Of a DNA stretch of 64,000 nucleotides, positions 1 to 9,031 are shown piece after piece. The DNA lies in the NCBI RefSeq assembly GCF_000828085.3, contig NZ_JXCA02000024.1, positions 396,568-460,567 on the forward strand, written 5' to 3'. A model generated the notes under the pieces. That model did no database searches and was not told the origin of the DNA. It saw only the letters and a program-made list of their open reading frames with translations. The position numbers and the translations under genes are program-made. This DNA comes from Scytonema tolypothrichoides VB-61278 (GTDB lineage: Bacteria; Cyanobacteriota; Cyanobacteriia; Cyanobacteriales; Nostocaceae). Every line of letters starts with the position of its first letter. The first letter of the stretch is position 1.

Positions 1-7
1 TGTTGTG

Positions 8-406
8 GTTTCCAACTAATCCGATTTAACCCAATCGGTAGGGAGCAGAAGCTGGTAGTAGAGATGCTCGCGTACATAGAGTAGGTTTCCAACTAATCCG
101 ATTTAACCCAATCGGTAGGGATAAAGGCAGCCATACAACTTACAGTATCAAGTGTTTCCAACTAATCCGATTTAACCCAATCGGTAGGGGCTTGGGCCGT
201 TACTTGACCCGAAATATATACAGCCAGTTTCCAACTAATCCGATTTAACCCAATCGGTAGGGGTGCTGCTGGTTTTATTCAGGATGTGTCAGTACTTTCT
301 GTTTCCAACTAATCCGATTTAACCCAATCGGTAGGGAGCAGATCGTATCAGCAAGGCTTGAAGTGATCTCGTTTCCAACTAATCCGATTTAACCCAATCG
401 GTAGGG
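8..406 (-). CRISPR. CRISPR array 1, six repeats visible, continues past the left edge
   Basis: Six identical 36-bp repeats start at 8, 85, 154, 227, 301 and 371. The five complete spacers are 41, 33, 37, 38 and 34 bp. On the minus strand the repeat begins CCCTACCGATTGGG, can fold by pairing CCGATT with AATCGG, and ends in TTGGAAAC. A leader-like region adjoins the right end and cas2 follows, so the array is probably transcribed leftwards with its newest spacers at the right. All repeats are perfect, as expected near a leader. The distal end is outside the window. Confidence 0.97.
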
Positions 407-600
407 AGTTCGTCTAGCAGCCCTTACCCAGTAAGGGTTTCAGGCGACAAATCGACACACTGCTGAAAAACATTATAGATGTTGTGCGAAACCGCGCAAC
501 AGACAAACTTCAAACCCTTGCCCAGTAAGCAATCGACACACTCCAACGAAAAATATAGGGTTTCAGCGATTTGGCGGAGTGTGTCGATGACGATGTTACA
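407..600 (-). promoter_or_regulatory. Leader of CRISPR array 1
   Basis: This AT-rich stretch without a gene lies between the first repeat and cas2. It contains ATCGACACACTCC at 532-544 and its inverted copy at 576-588, a third half-site ATCGACACAC at 451-460, and the hairpin CCCTTACCCAGTAAGGG at 421-437. Read on the minus strand, the same elements occur in the same order in the leader of array 2 (58036-58236). This conservation supports a leader or adaptation role. The promoter itself was not located. Confidence 0.75.
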
Positions 601-624
601 AAACCTCCTGAATTCTCCTAAAAC

Positions 625-900
625 CTAGATAACATAATACTTTGGGGGTGCTGCGGGTTCTTCACTACCAATCGTTAACACTCTGGAAACAGCGTCTTCC
701 GAAATCCAATAAAATCGGACATTGTCCTCGGATGGTTTCACAAGTTTTTTCGATTTCTCAAAAAGTTGCCGCATCTCCTCCAAACTTAAAAAACATTCAA
801 ACACAGAGAACTGTACTCTTCGCCCGTAACCCTCCAGAAAGTTGGATAACTTAGTGCGTCTTTTATCATCAGAAATATCATACACAACAACCACTAACAT
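625..900 (-). CDS. cas2: CRISPR-associated protein Cas2
   Basis: This 91-residue protein has the Cas2 size and ferredoxin-like opening MLVVVVYDISDDKRRTKL, with the conserved Asp at residue 8 after the first strand, followed by the typical GRRVQFSVFEC segment. Cas2 is the dimeric core of the Cas1-Cas2 integrase that inserts new spacers at the leader end. It is the last gene of the minus-strand adaptation operon, 146 bp after cas1 and directly before the leader of array 1. Nothing in it looks broken. Confidence 0.95.
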   Translation of the reverse strand: MLVVVVYDISDDKRRTKLSNFLEGYGRRVQFSVFECFLSLEEMRQLFEKSKKLVKPSEDNVRFYWISEDAVSRVLTIGSEEPAAPPKYYVI

Positions 901-1046
901 TTTAGAAGTTATAATTAATACTTCACAAAACTATAAGCTCTTTGACTGACACAATACAAAGTGTAACGGGAGCATCCCAAATGTGTAAATTTATTTTGTT
1001 GTGTAGTGCAGGCTGCCCTGCCCGCTTCGGTAATAATTCAAAATCC

Positions 1047-2255
1047 CTAACCTGCCCTCAAAAAAGATTCATAAGGAACCCCAGATAATAAACAACGTTT
1101 ATATCTTCTCACTTGCAACTGAATCGCATGTCTGTATGTAACAGGAGAAATTAAATCTGGATGAGAAATTTCTTCATTCATCCGATTTTCAAACTGTTTT
1201 AAAAAAACTTTCCGTGCAGATTGACTTAAATACACCCCTCCCGTACTCGCAACTACATCAAAATCTTTCGGTTTAAATTCACCATTATTAAGAATTTTCA
1301 AAATTAAACTATCAACAATAGGAGAACGGAATTCCTCCATTAAATCAAAAGCTAAATAAGGTTTTTGCTTTTCCCCATAATGAAAATTCCCCAAATAAGG
1401 AGAAAGCCCCTCAGCGACAAGAAAACTTAGAACATTGTTAAACAACAGCGTGTAACCAAAACTCAATAAAGAATTGACTGGATCCGTAGGTGGTTGACGG
1501 TTACGCAGAGAAAATTCAAACTTAGAATTAGTAATCAACTGACCAAAAGCCGGAAAATATCTCGCAGCAGCTATTCCTTCATAACCGCGTAACGTATCTA
1601 AATTATCGACTAAATCCAGCGAATCGATATCTTGACTGATTCCAAAAATAGCTTTTTCCACTTCTGTGACTTTCCGCTTACGATTGAATCGCAATAATAA
1701 CTGCTTAGAATTCATCAATTTCCCAAAAACGATCGCTCTCGAAACCTGAAATTGAAAATAGTCATCCTGGCGTCTTTCAATCTGGATTAATTGATTATCT
1801 AAATTCGTTGACTCCTCACTCCATAAATGACCGTGATATTGACCACTTTGACTGAGGAATAACACAGGTATTTGTTCTTGTAAACAAGCTTGAATTACCG
1901 GAGTGGATAATTGAATGTTGCCAAAAACAAGAATTTGCTGCACTTCTCGAATCGGGACTTCAAGTTTCGGTTTTTCGGAAACATGAATAATAAAGCGTTG
2001 GTAGTCTTTATAGATATTTGTACCTTGTTCAATCAGATAAATAGCTGCCATTTCTCGATGCCAAATATTTTTTTGAAAAGGACTGTTATCCTCTTCGGTT
2101 TGAAGAGGTGATTCTATTTCTATTTCTGCGATAAAGGGTTGATGTAGAGTTGCAACATTTTTTAAAAACGCGATATCCTCGTTTTCAGGCTCAAGGCTAG
2201 AAACAACTTCAGAGATACTTTGCTTTTCGTTACTTGGAGGTAGAACCTCCCACAC
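1047..2255 (-). CDS. cas1: Cas1 integrase, probably the C-terminal half of a split RT-Cas1 protein
   Basis: Cas1 is the integrase that joins protospacers to the leader-repeat junction. The Cas1 fold starts near residue 69 (MAAIYLIEQGTN, ATG at 2051). Family-typical acidic and His positions are visible at about E226 (GYEGIAAARYF), H292 (GNFHYGEKQKPY) and E307 (FDLMEEFRSPIVD). A lone Cas1 would start at 2051 and have 334 residues. The listed first possible start is a GTG at 2255 with no convincing Shine-Dalgarno sequence, which gives 68 extra residues. The same frame stays open farther upstream to an A9 run inside the RT gene, with no ATG or GTG, and its translation reads like a linker. I therefore infer an RT-Cas1 fusion divided by a frame change. 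Separate translation from 2051 remains possible. Confidence 0.93.
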   Translation of the reverse strand: MWEVLPPSNEKQSISEVVSSLEPENEDIAFLKNVATLHQPFIAEIEIESPLQTEEDNSPFQKNIWHREMAAIYLIEQGTNIYKDYQRFIIHVSEKPKLEVPIREVQQILVFGNIQLSTPVIQACLQEQIPVLFLSQSGQYHGHLWSEESTNLDNQLIQIERRQDDYFQFQVSRAIVFGKLMNSKQLLLRFNRKRKVTEVEKAIFGISQDIDSLDLVDNLDTLRGYEGIAAARYFPAFGQLITNSKFEFSLRNRQPPTDPVNSLLSFGYTLLFNNVLSFLVAEGLSPYLGNFHYGEKQKPYLAFDLMEEFRSPIVDSLILKILNNGEFKPKDFDVVASTGGVYLSQSARKVFLKQFENRMNEEISHPDLISPVTYRHAIQLQVRRYKRCLLSGVPYESFLRAG

Positions 2256-2285
2256 TGCATTCCCATGCAGAGCATGGGAACGAGG
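2246..2285. repeat. Palindromic repeat of the CTCGTTCCCA family between RT and cas1
   Basis: On the minus strand this reads CCTCGTTCCCATGCTCTG and then its inverted arm CATGGGAATGCAG. Relatives stand at about 15812-15845, 42131-42159 and 47828-47856, all outside genes. Here the repeat lies in the cas1 reading frame without a stop and encodes about PRSHALHGNAVWE, so it appears to have been accommodated in a protein linker. Confidence 0.7.
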
Positions 2286-2302
2286 TAAGATAGTATTTAA
2301 TT

Positions 2303-3283
2303 CTACAATATTGTCCTTAGTTTCCTCCCTTGCGTCCCCAGATTTAGGACTTTTTTTTTACCTTTATTTTGAGATTTGCTTTGAAGTTGAATTTGCTTCT
2401 CAAGAGCAGATTTCAGCTTTCCTTCATCAACATTTACAGGAAAAATTGCATTCTCCAAAAAACCATGACCTAAAAACCGAAATCCGCGTCCAAAATTAGT
2501 AATTTGGGTTTTCTCAGCATTCATCGTCAACCCCATCGAATCCAACAGATTGATAATTTCTGACTTAGCTGATAAAATCCGCTCTTGAGTCCGCGACAAA
2601 ACCAAAAAATCATCTGCATAACGCACAAGTTTTAAATCCGTTGCACTCACCCATTCATCAAACTCGTGTAGATAAATATTCGCCAAAATCGGAGAAATCA
2701 CTGCACCTTGAGGAATACCTTTTTGCGGTAAAACTAACCCTTCTGCAGTTAACACCCCAACCGATATCCAAGATTTAATCAAACATAAAATTCCTGGATT
2801 ATCTATATATAATCTGACTTCTTTTAATAACCTATTATGGTCGATATTATCAAAAAACTTGGCGATATCCGCATCTAACACCCAATGATATCCCATATCT
2901 CGCCAATCAGCGATTTTTTCTACCGCATTAAGATAAGATAAATTCGGACGATAAGCAAAACTAGCAGGCGAAAACTTATCCTCCATTAACGGATACAAAA
3001 TATTCAATAAAGCCTGCTGTACAATTCTGTCCCGTATAGTTGGTATTTTTAACTCTCTTTGAGTGCCATTTTTTTTAGGGATAATCACCTGCTTGCAAGG
3101 ACGAGGTTGATAACTACTATTCGCGACAGCATTGAGTAATTCGTAAATATTTACAATTTGATTGCGGGCAAAACTATCAATCGTTTCTCCATCCACTCCT
3201 GCACAACCGCGATTTTCCGCTACCTTTTGCCAAGCATTTTGAAAATTCTTAATATCCAGAAACCTGCTAGTAATATCAATCAT
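2303..3283 (-). CDS. CRISPR-associated reverse transcriptase (group II intron-like RT domain)
   Basis: The 326-residue protein has the RT motifs in order: an N-terminal region with AGVDGETIDSF, motif A DADIAKFFDNIDH (residues 137-149), QKGIPQGAVISPILANIYL (187-205), and YADD (222-225) with the catalytic aspartates. Such RTs act with or are fused to Cas1 and can allow spacer capture from RNA. Its ATG overlaps the stop of the upstream HD gene by 8 bp behind GAAGGTG, which suggests translational coupling. After K311, encoded by the end of an A9 run at 2351-2359, the frame continues only 15 residues, while the -1 frame continues into Cas1. No intron RNA domain or intron endonuclease is visible, so this is not a resident group II intron. 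Confidence 0.93.
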   Translation of the reverse strand: MIDITSRFLDIKNFQNAWQKVAENRGCAGVDGETIDSFARNQIVNIYELLNAVANSSYQPRPCKQVIIPKKNGTQRELKIPTIRDRIVQQALLNILYPLMEDKFSPASFAYRPNLSYLNAVEKIADWRDMGYHWVLDADIAKFFDNIDHNRLLKEVRLYIDNPGILCLIKSWISVGVLTAEGLVLPQKGIPQGAVISPILANIYLHEFDEWVSATDLKLVRYADDFLVLSRTQERILSAKSEIINLLDSMGLTMNAEKTQITNFGRGFRFLGHGFLENAIFPVNVDEGKLKSALEKQIQLQSKSQNKGKKKVLNLGTQGRKLRTIL

Positions 3284-3875
3284 CTTTCACCTTCTCAAAT
3301 TCACCAACAATCCGGTTTAATTCCTCTACCAACCAAGAATCAGCATCACTTTCTAAAAACAAAGCCAACAAAGTGCGGTAATACCATAAAGTTCCATCTT
3401 TACCACCTTTGAACTTTTGCCAAGTTGCTTCCCCTTCTCTATGTAAATCACTCAAAATAGAACGCGCGTTATGCAATTTATCTGCTAGGGCTACCCTACG
3501 AATCGAAGCTGAAGCATGACGCAACTTTTCAATATATTGTTGTTTGCGTTCTTGCCAAGGTGGCTTTGGTATCGTATCTGCATCCGTACAACCATCAACT
3601 ATTTCACAGACTCTTTCACCAAACATATTTAAAATGACTTGGCGGGTTGCTTCTCCTCCTTGGTCTTCAATGGCATCATGTAATAATGCTGCGATCGCTT
3701 CGTCTTCGTCACCACCATCTTCCAATACCAGCGCAGCGACACTTAATAGATGACTAATATAAGGTACATTACCCACTCCTTTTCTAGTTTGTTTCGCGTG
3801 AAGTCTGGTAGCGTAAACCAAAGCTTGTTCAAAACGATGAGTTAATTTTGATGTTTGTGTTGTGTTTGAGTTCAT
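3276..3875 (-). CDS. Small HD-domain phosphohydrolase (RelA/SpoT- or MESH1-like)
   Basis: This 199-residue protein has the HD-hydrolase layout of stand-alone (p)ppGpp hydrolases: RLHAKQTRKG, PYISHLLSVA, then LLHDAIED with the His-Asp pair, and ALADKLHNARSI for the later metal and substrate contacts. There is no synthetase domain. Members hydrolyse alarmones or related nucleotides with a divalent metal. Its stop overlaps the RT start by 8 bp, so it is probably made with the RT-Cas1-Cas2 module. Whether it serves adaptation, nucleotide signalling or is only co-transcribed cannot be judged from sequence. Confidence 0.8.
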   Translation of the reverse strand: MNSNTTQTSKLTHRFEQALVYATRLHAKQTRKGVGNVPYISHLLSVAALVLEDGGDEDEAIAALLHDAIEDQGGEATRQVILNMFGERVCEIVDGCTDADTIPKPPWQERKQQYIEKLRHASASIRRVALADKLHNARSILSDLHREGEATWQKFKGGKDGTLWYYRTLLALFLESDADSWLVEELNRIVGEFEKVKDD

Positions 3876-3997
3876 GGTATGATGACCCTGATAAGGAAGA
3901 ACTATCTAGTCTGTAGGGTGTGTTAGGCGCACCTATTGAATATGGTTTGTCACGAAAAACATCACATGAGCGTCTAATATCAAGTTCGGATTATTAG

Positions 3998-4130
3998 GGC
4001 GTTGCTGAATTTGGGAATAAATTATGGTTGTAGCACGATGTTCATTTTCCTGTAACCTTGTAGAGACGTTGCATCCGAAAGTTCTACATCAATGGGAATT
4101 TTAAAATTCATATCTTAATTCAGCAACGCC
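3998..4130. mobile_element. 133-bp MITE-like element with terminal inverted repeats and target duplication
   Basis: The ends are perfect 14-bp inverted repeats: GGCGTTGCTGAATT at 3998-4011 and its complement at 4117-4130. The element is flanked by the 7-bp direct repeat TTATTAG at 3991-3997 and 4131-4137. It contains no coding sequence. This is the structure of a non-autonomous DNA transposon. The donor transposase is not in the window and I cannot assign the IS family. Confidence 0.85.
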
Positions 4131-4319
4131 TTATTAGTTATCATTGCAGTCCTTGCGTTACCCCTCCCCCGTAAAGCGTAGCTTTACGTCCCCTCCCCTT
4201 GCTAAGGGGAGGGGCGGTTTTGGCAAGAGACAAAACCGGGGTGGGGTTCTGCGGGATTTATAAGCAATTAAGCAAGCCTTATATTATACAGCGGTGCCTG
4301 ATAGCAAAGCCGTAACGCA
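4131..4319. repeat. Intergenic repeats downstream of the WYL gene
   Basis: No gene is seen. The stretch contains C-rich and G-rich arms around GTAAAGCGTAGCTTTAC, then CCCCTCCCCTTGCTAAGGG and its inverse, followed by GCAAAGCCGTAACGCAC. A related GTGCGTTAT/ATAACGCAC hairpin occurs at about 36496-36522. These look like dispersed palindromic repeats. Confidence 0.5.
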
Positions 4320-5837
4320 CTACTTAATATAAAGCCTGTAAGTCGCTTCCATATCTCTTGCCATACGTTCCCGAAAATGCCAAGGTAAGATAACCTCTAC
4401 ATTTGGTCCCCAAGCCCGCAAACGCATGACGATGTTATTATCATTAACGCGATAATCGACTTTGCAGTAAATATCTTTTTCCGAACGAGATTGTAAGGTT
4501 GAAAGCAGAGATTTTTGTTCTGTTGATGCTAAAGGAGTGTAAGATTTCACCAACTTCTCAACCTGTTGAAGGGAGATTTGTGTAAACATTTCCTCGCGTT
4601 CCGTTCCTTTAATGTTATTTCCATAAAAATACTGGTCAAACTTCAACACCAGTAACTCCTGTGGTTGATAGATATCAAAACCCCAAGCCGCTGACATTTT
4701 TTCTTTAATATCATCAGGAGTTGGTGGATATTTGCCTTGACATTTATTTAAAAACTGTTTGGGAATATTTGCATCATCTACATTTTTTGGCAATTCATCT
4801 AATGTGAGAATTCTGTCAAGGCGATAATCATACCAATCTATTTTGCTCCAACTATTTTCATCACCTTGCTGAGGAGATTGACCGTAAGCAAATAAATAAG
4901 GTGCACGTTGGTAGTAGTAAATGCAAACCGGATAAACAATACAATCCACAGTATCATGATACAGTTTAGCACTTTGATAAGTTAACTTCACCAACGGTAT
5001 ATTCTCTTGTCCCCAAATATCTTTCAATTGCTTTTGCAGCAACTCAACCCGTTCATATAGACGGGGATGAACGATGTATTCTGCATGAATGAAAAATCTC
5101 TGAATGCCATTAATGGGTTGAGACAACGAATGATTAAAAGCAGACAATTCTTCATTGGTGAACTGTTCGGAAGGAACTTCTACCTCTTGAAAATCACCCA
5201 AGAAAGATTCCGGGAAATTCTCCACTTTCAAGTATTTCACTTGATTGACTTCTGCTTGATAGCTTAATTGATTTAACCATCCCAGATTGACTAATGATTG
5301 AAAGTCATGTTCTTTCAAATTTCGACTAGTGACAGCAAATAAACGCCCATCCGATAAAGATTTAGAAAATCGCTGAGATTTTTTGCCATTGCTAGTCGTC
5401 ACCGAATCGTTATCTTGTTGACTATTTCTGAGGAAATTAGTAATCATTCCCGTCAACAGTAAACTTTCTAATTCATCAGATTGAATGCAATAGTATTTTT
5501 GGAATGACTGAGACCATTTCCTTCTCTCAATACTTAAATTGGATGCAAACAACCACTCCGTTAATTTTGTCGCGCAGCGACATTCTCCATGATGTAAAAT
5601 GGGAGCTTTATCGCGTGAATGTTGCTTTGTCGCATCCAGAAAAAACAAATCGCGCCATTGAGTAAAAGTAAATTCTTCTTTTAATTCTAATTTAACTTCA
5701 TCACCATCATCTCCATAGATAGAACGTAAAATAACCCATAATCTTATCGCTTTCGCTAAGTTTTGTTTTAAAGAACCTGGCGTTAACAACTTTAAGACTT
5801 CTACACTGGGAGGATAGTTAAAAACCTCTCTCTTCAT
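4320..5837 (-). CDS. WYL-domain CRISPR-associated protein, TIGR03985-like
   Basis: The 505-residue protein resembles the cyanobacterial CRISPR-associated TIGR03985 family as I remember it. The N-terminal half is helical; the middle and C-terminal parts (about 240-500) have WYL-like features such as TVDCIVYPVCIYYYQRAPYLFAYG and the end VEVILPWHFRERMARDMEATYRLY. WYL proteins usually bind ligands or nucleic acid and often regulate CRISPR operons. It stands upstream of HD-RT-cas1-cas2 on the same strand, but a 444-bp gap with a MITE separates them. An AGGA lies 7 bp before the ATG. The family name rests on recall, not a search. Confidence 0.65.
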   Translation of the reverse strand: MKREVFNYPPSVEVLKLLTPGSLKQNLAKAIRLWVILRSIYGDDGDEVKLELKEEFTFTQWRDLFFLDATKQHSRDKAPILHHGECRCATKLTEWLFASNLSIERRKWSQSFQKYYCIQSDELESLLLTGMITNFLRNSQQDNDSVTTSNGKKSQRFSKSLSDGRLFAVTSRNLKEHDFQSLVNLGWLNQLSYQAEVNQVKYLKVENFPESFLGDFQEVEVPSEQFTNEELSAFNHSLSQPINGIQRFFIHAEYIVHPRLYERVELLQKQLKDIWGQENIPLVKLTYQSAKLYHDTVDCIVYPVCIYYYQRAPYLFAYGQSPQQGDENSWSKIDWYDYRLDRILTLDELPKNVDDANIPKQFLNKCQGKYPPTPDDIKEKMSAAWGFDIYQPQELLVLKFDQYFYGNNIKGTEREEMFTQISLQQVEKLVKSYTPLASTEQKSLLSTLQSRSEKDIYCKVDYRVNDNNIVMRLRAWGPNVEVILPWHFRERMARDMEATYRLYIK

Positions 5838-5937
5838 AGTGCGTCCTGCTGCTTGTGGGTGTATGTTTCCAGATTAACAGCAGGTGGAAAGGGCTATTTC
5901 CATCTGTAAGGGTGTAGGGGTGTAGGGGTGAACAACA

Positions 5938-5970
5938 AGATTCCCGACTTCTTAAAGAAGTCGGGAATCT
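5938..5970 (-). terminator. Hairpin downstream of phosphoketolase
   Basis: A near-perfect 33-bp palindrome (AGATTCCCGACTTCTT and its complement) lies 24 bp beyond the xfp stop on the minus strand. The following minus-strand sequence is only partly T-rich (TTGTTGTT). A similar hairpin occurs at 50157-50192, so it may be a dispersed repeat used as a terminator. Confidence 0.55.
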
Positions 5971-5993
5971 GAACATGCACAATTTTCAATTGC

Positions 5994-8375
5994 CTAATAC
6001 GACCACTTCCAATTCTGAATTTCCGGCATATCCTCACCGTACCTATTAATGTACTGCTTGTGTTCGATGAGTTTGTCTTGCAGCTTCTGCTTAACATAAG
6101 CCGCTTTGTAACCCAGGTGTGGTACGCGGTTGATCACGTCCATCGCCAGGTGGAAGCGATCCAAATCGTTAACGACGACCATATCAAAAGGCGTAGTAGT
6201 CGTTCCCTCTTCCTTGTAACCCCGCACATGCAGATTTGCATGATTTGTGCGACGGTAACTCAAACGGTGGATCAGCCAAGGATAACCGTGGAAAGCAAAG
6301 ATAATCGGCTTGTCAGTCGTGAATATACTATCAAAGTCTTTATCGCTGAGTCCGTGGGGGTGTTCACTCTCAGGTTGAAGTTTCATCAAGTCTACGACGT
6401 TTACCACCCGCACCTTCAAGTCTGGGAAATTTTGGCGCAGAATGTCCACGGCTGCTAAAGTTTCCATTGTCGGAATGTCTCCTGCACACGCCATCACCAC
6501 ATCTGGTTCACTACCTTGGTCATTACTTGCCCATTCCCAAATACCGAGACCTTTGGTGCAGTGCTTAATTGCTGCATCTATATCTAAGTATTGCAAAGCG
6601 GGTTGCTTCCCAGCAACGATGACGTTGACATAGTCACGACTCCGCAAACAGTGGTCTGTTACCGACAGCAAACAATTGGCATCGGGGGGCAAATACACCC
6701 GAACCACCTTTGCTTTCTTGTTGACTACAACGTCAAGAAAACCGGGGTCTTGGTGAGAAAAGCCGTTGTGGTCTTGTCGCCAAACGTGGGAGGTGAGGAG
6801 GTAGTTGAGGGAAGCAATTGGTCTGCGCCAAGGAATGTCCTGGCTAGTGTCAAGCCACTTGGCGTGCTGGTTGAACTGGGAGTCTATGATGTGAATAAAC
6901 GCTTCGTAGCAGGAGAAGAAGCCATGACGACCAGTGAGAAGGTATCCTTCTAACCAACCCTGGCAAGTGCTTTCACTGAGAATTTCCATCACCCGACCTT
7001 CAGCAGACAGGTTGACATCATAAGGAAATTTCTCAGCTTCCCAAGTCCGGTCTGTGACCTCAAACACAGCATCCAAGCGATTTGATTTGGTTTCGTCTGG
7101 ACCAAATATGCGGAAGTTGCGGGACTCCAAATTGAGTTTCATCACATCCCGCAGGAATTTTCCTGTCACCTTAGTAGCTTCGGAACTAACCTTGCCTGAT
7201 TCAGAAACGTCAACGGCATAATTCCGAAAATCAGGCATTCTCAAGTCACGCAGCAGAAGACCACCGTTAACATGGGGGTTGTCACCCATGCGTCGGTTTC
7301 CTTTGGGGGCCAGTTCTGCGAGTTCTGGAATAAACTTGCCGTTTTCGTCGAAGAGTTCTTCTGGTTTATAACTGTTCATCCACTCTTCTAGAAGTTTGAT
7401 GTGTTCTGGCTTGCTTGCTAACTCGCCAAAAGGAACTTGGTGCGATCGCCAAAAATCCTCCACCCTCTCCCCATCAACTTCCTTCGGTCCCGTCCAACCT
7501 TTGGGGCTTCTCAAAATAATCATCGGCCATTGCGGACGCTTAGTAAAGCCATTGTTACGCGCCTCTTCCTGAATTTCTTTGATTTCGTGAATCACAGTAT
7601 CCAGAGTCGCCGCCATCAGTTGGTGCATCGTTTCCGGGTCAGACCCTTCGACAAAGTAAGGCTTGTAACCGTAGCCGACAAATAAACTTTCTAGTTCCTG
7701 ATGACTCAACCGCGCCAGTACTGTCGGGTTAGCAATTTTGTAGCCGTTAAGATGAAGGATAGGGAGAACAGCACCATCATACACGGGATTGAGAAACTTA
7801 TTCGAGTGCCAGCTCGTAGCGAGAGCTCCCGTTTCCGCTTCACCATCGCCAACAACACAAGCAACAATCAAGTCGGGGTTGTCAAATGCTGCACCATATG
7901 CATGGACGAGAGAGTAACCAAGTTCACCGCCTTCGTGGATAGAACCAGGAAGTTCAGGAGTGCAATGGCTACCAACACCGCCAGGGAAAGAGAATTGTAC
8001 GAAGAGTTTCTTCATCCCCTCAGCATCTTGGGAAATGTTGGGGTAGTATTCGCTGTAGGTACCTTCCAGGTAAGCGTTTGCAACTATTCCAGGGCCACCA
8101 TGACCAGGACCAGCAATATAGATCATATTCTGGTCACACTTTTTGATGATTCGATTGAGGTGAACGTAGATAAAGTTCAAACCTGGAGTTGTCCCCCAGT
8201 GACCCAAAAGTCTGGGTTTGATGTGTTCCAGCTTTAGCGGTTCTTTAAGCAGTGCGTTGTCGAGTAAATATATTTGTCCAACCGAAAGATAATTAGCTGC
8301 ACGCCAGTAGGCGTTCATCTTCCGCAGTTCTTCACTTGTTAAAGGCTTTGTTTGTGGAGGACTTGCTAGAGTCAT
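5994..8375 (-). CDS. xfp: Phosphoketolase (xylulose-5-phosphate/fructose-6-phosphate)
   Basis: A thiamine-diphosphate enzyme that cleaves xylulose 5-phosphate and/or fructose 6-phosphate with phosphate to acetyl phosphate plus glyceraldehyde 3-phosphate or erythrose 4-phosphate. Family signatures are clear: [48 protein letters not shown] and [21 protein letters not shown] chose the ATG at 8375 (793 residues, [10 protein letters not shown]), because AAGGGAG lies 7 bases before it and the length suits the family. The frame also allows 13 further residues up to 8414 without such a site. It is a single gene convergent with nothing and followed by a hairpin. Confidence 0.96.
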   Translation of the reverse strand: MTLASPPQTKPLTSEELRKMNAYWRAANYLSVGQIYLLDNALLKEPLKLEHIKPRLLGHWGTTPGLNFIYVHLNRIIKKCDQNMIYIAGPGHGGPGIVANAYLEGTYSEYYPNISQDAEGMKKLFVQFSFPGGVGSHCTPELPGSIHEGGELGYSLVHAYGAAFDNPDLIVACVVGDGEAETGALATSWHSNKFLNPVYDGAVLPILHLNGYKIANPTVLARLSHQELESLFVGYGYKPYFVEGSDPETMHQLMAATLDTVIHEIKEIQEEARNNGFTKRPQWPMIILRSPKGWTGPKEVDGERVEDFWRSHQVPFGELASKPEHIKLLEEWMNSYKPEELFDENGKFIPELAELAPKGNRRMGDNPHVNGGLLLRDLRMPDFRNYAVDVSESGKVSSEATKVTGKFLRDVMKLNLESRNFRIFGPDETKSNRLDAVFEVTDRTWEAEKFPYDVNLSAEGRVMEILSESTCQGWLEGYLLTGRHGFFSCYEAFIHIIDSQFNQHAKWLDTSQDIPWRRPIASLNYLLTSHVWRQDHNGFSHQDPGFLDVVVNKKAKVVRVYLPPDANCLLSVTDHCLRSRDYVNVIVAGKQPALQYLDIDAAIKHCTKGLGIWEWASNDQGSEPDVVMACAGDIPTMETLAAVDILRQNFPDLKVRVVNVVDLMKLQPESEHPHGLSDKDFDSIFTTDKPIIFAFHGYPWLIHRLSYRRTNHANLHVRGYKEEGTTTTPFDMVVVNDLDRFHLAMDVINRVPHLGYKAAYVKQKLQDKLIEHKQYINRYGEDMPEIQNWKWSY

Positions 8376-9031
8376 ATTGAACTCCCTTACAAAATAATTT
8401 CCACGAATTTTCACCTAGTAAGTTTAGTGATTTGCGGCGTAAAAGTCATCTTACTTATGACACACTAAGTAAGTCGGCGAAAAAAATTCAATGTACATGA
8501 AGAAATATAAATTGTCCGTAGGGGAGCCAGTACGGTGCGGGGGTTCCCGAGCCAGGTGCTAACAGCGGGTTTCCCGACTTGTAGCACCTGGCGTCCCGTT
8601 GTAGTACCTGGCGTTGCGTTATGCCTTGGGGTACAACACCTTGAATTCTTGAAGGTGCGGCGCTTGGCGACAACACACCCTACGTTTACATTTCTTAACA
8701 TAGTTTGAAATATTAGCACCGACTTACTTAGTACCGCTTGGCGTTTGTCATAAAGTCAAAAGAATGAGTTGACCAAAGCCGCAAAAACACTCATATAGCA
8801 TTCTTAAATTATAAGCTCTGCGGACACGCTATGCGTACCCCGCTTCGGGGGCGCTTGCGCTTACGTGAGATAAACAAACCCAGTATCTCCTAAATACCAG
8901 GTTTCTTTGGCTCAGTATTTTCTCACAAATCAAATAGGACTACTATAGTTGTCCGCGAATATGTTGTTTATGTAACACTGTTAATATAGAACCACATTGT
9001 TTTTGGCTAGTGAAACAACAAAAAGACAACT
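8376..9031. repeat. 656-bp intergenic region with dispersed repeats
   Basis: No credible gene is seen. At 8519-8595 a repeat begins GTAGGGGAGCCAGT and ends GTAGCACCTGGCG; a relative is at 14412-14497. At 8815-8872 a second repeat (CTCTGCGGACACGCTATGCG and the hairpin CCCCGCTTCGGGG) appears. The last ~100 bp, AT-rich, should hold the promoter of the response-regulator gene. Confidence 0.5.

Noticed and set aside
2303-3283. The RT as part of a resident group II intron
   Set aside because: No intron RNA domain V-like hairpin or boundary is seen, no maturase or endonuclease part follows, and the gene overlaps its neighbour as in an operon. The CRISPR context explains it better.
6060-8237. Several open frames of 60-180 codons on the plus strand across the phosphoketolase gene
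   Set aside because: They are antisense to a highly conserved gene, show no family motif and have no ribosome sites. They are shadows of xfp codon use.
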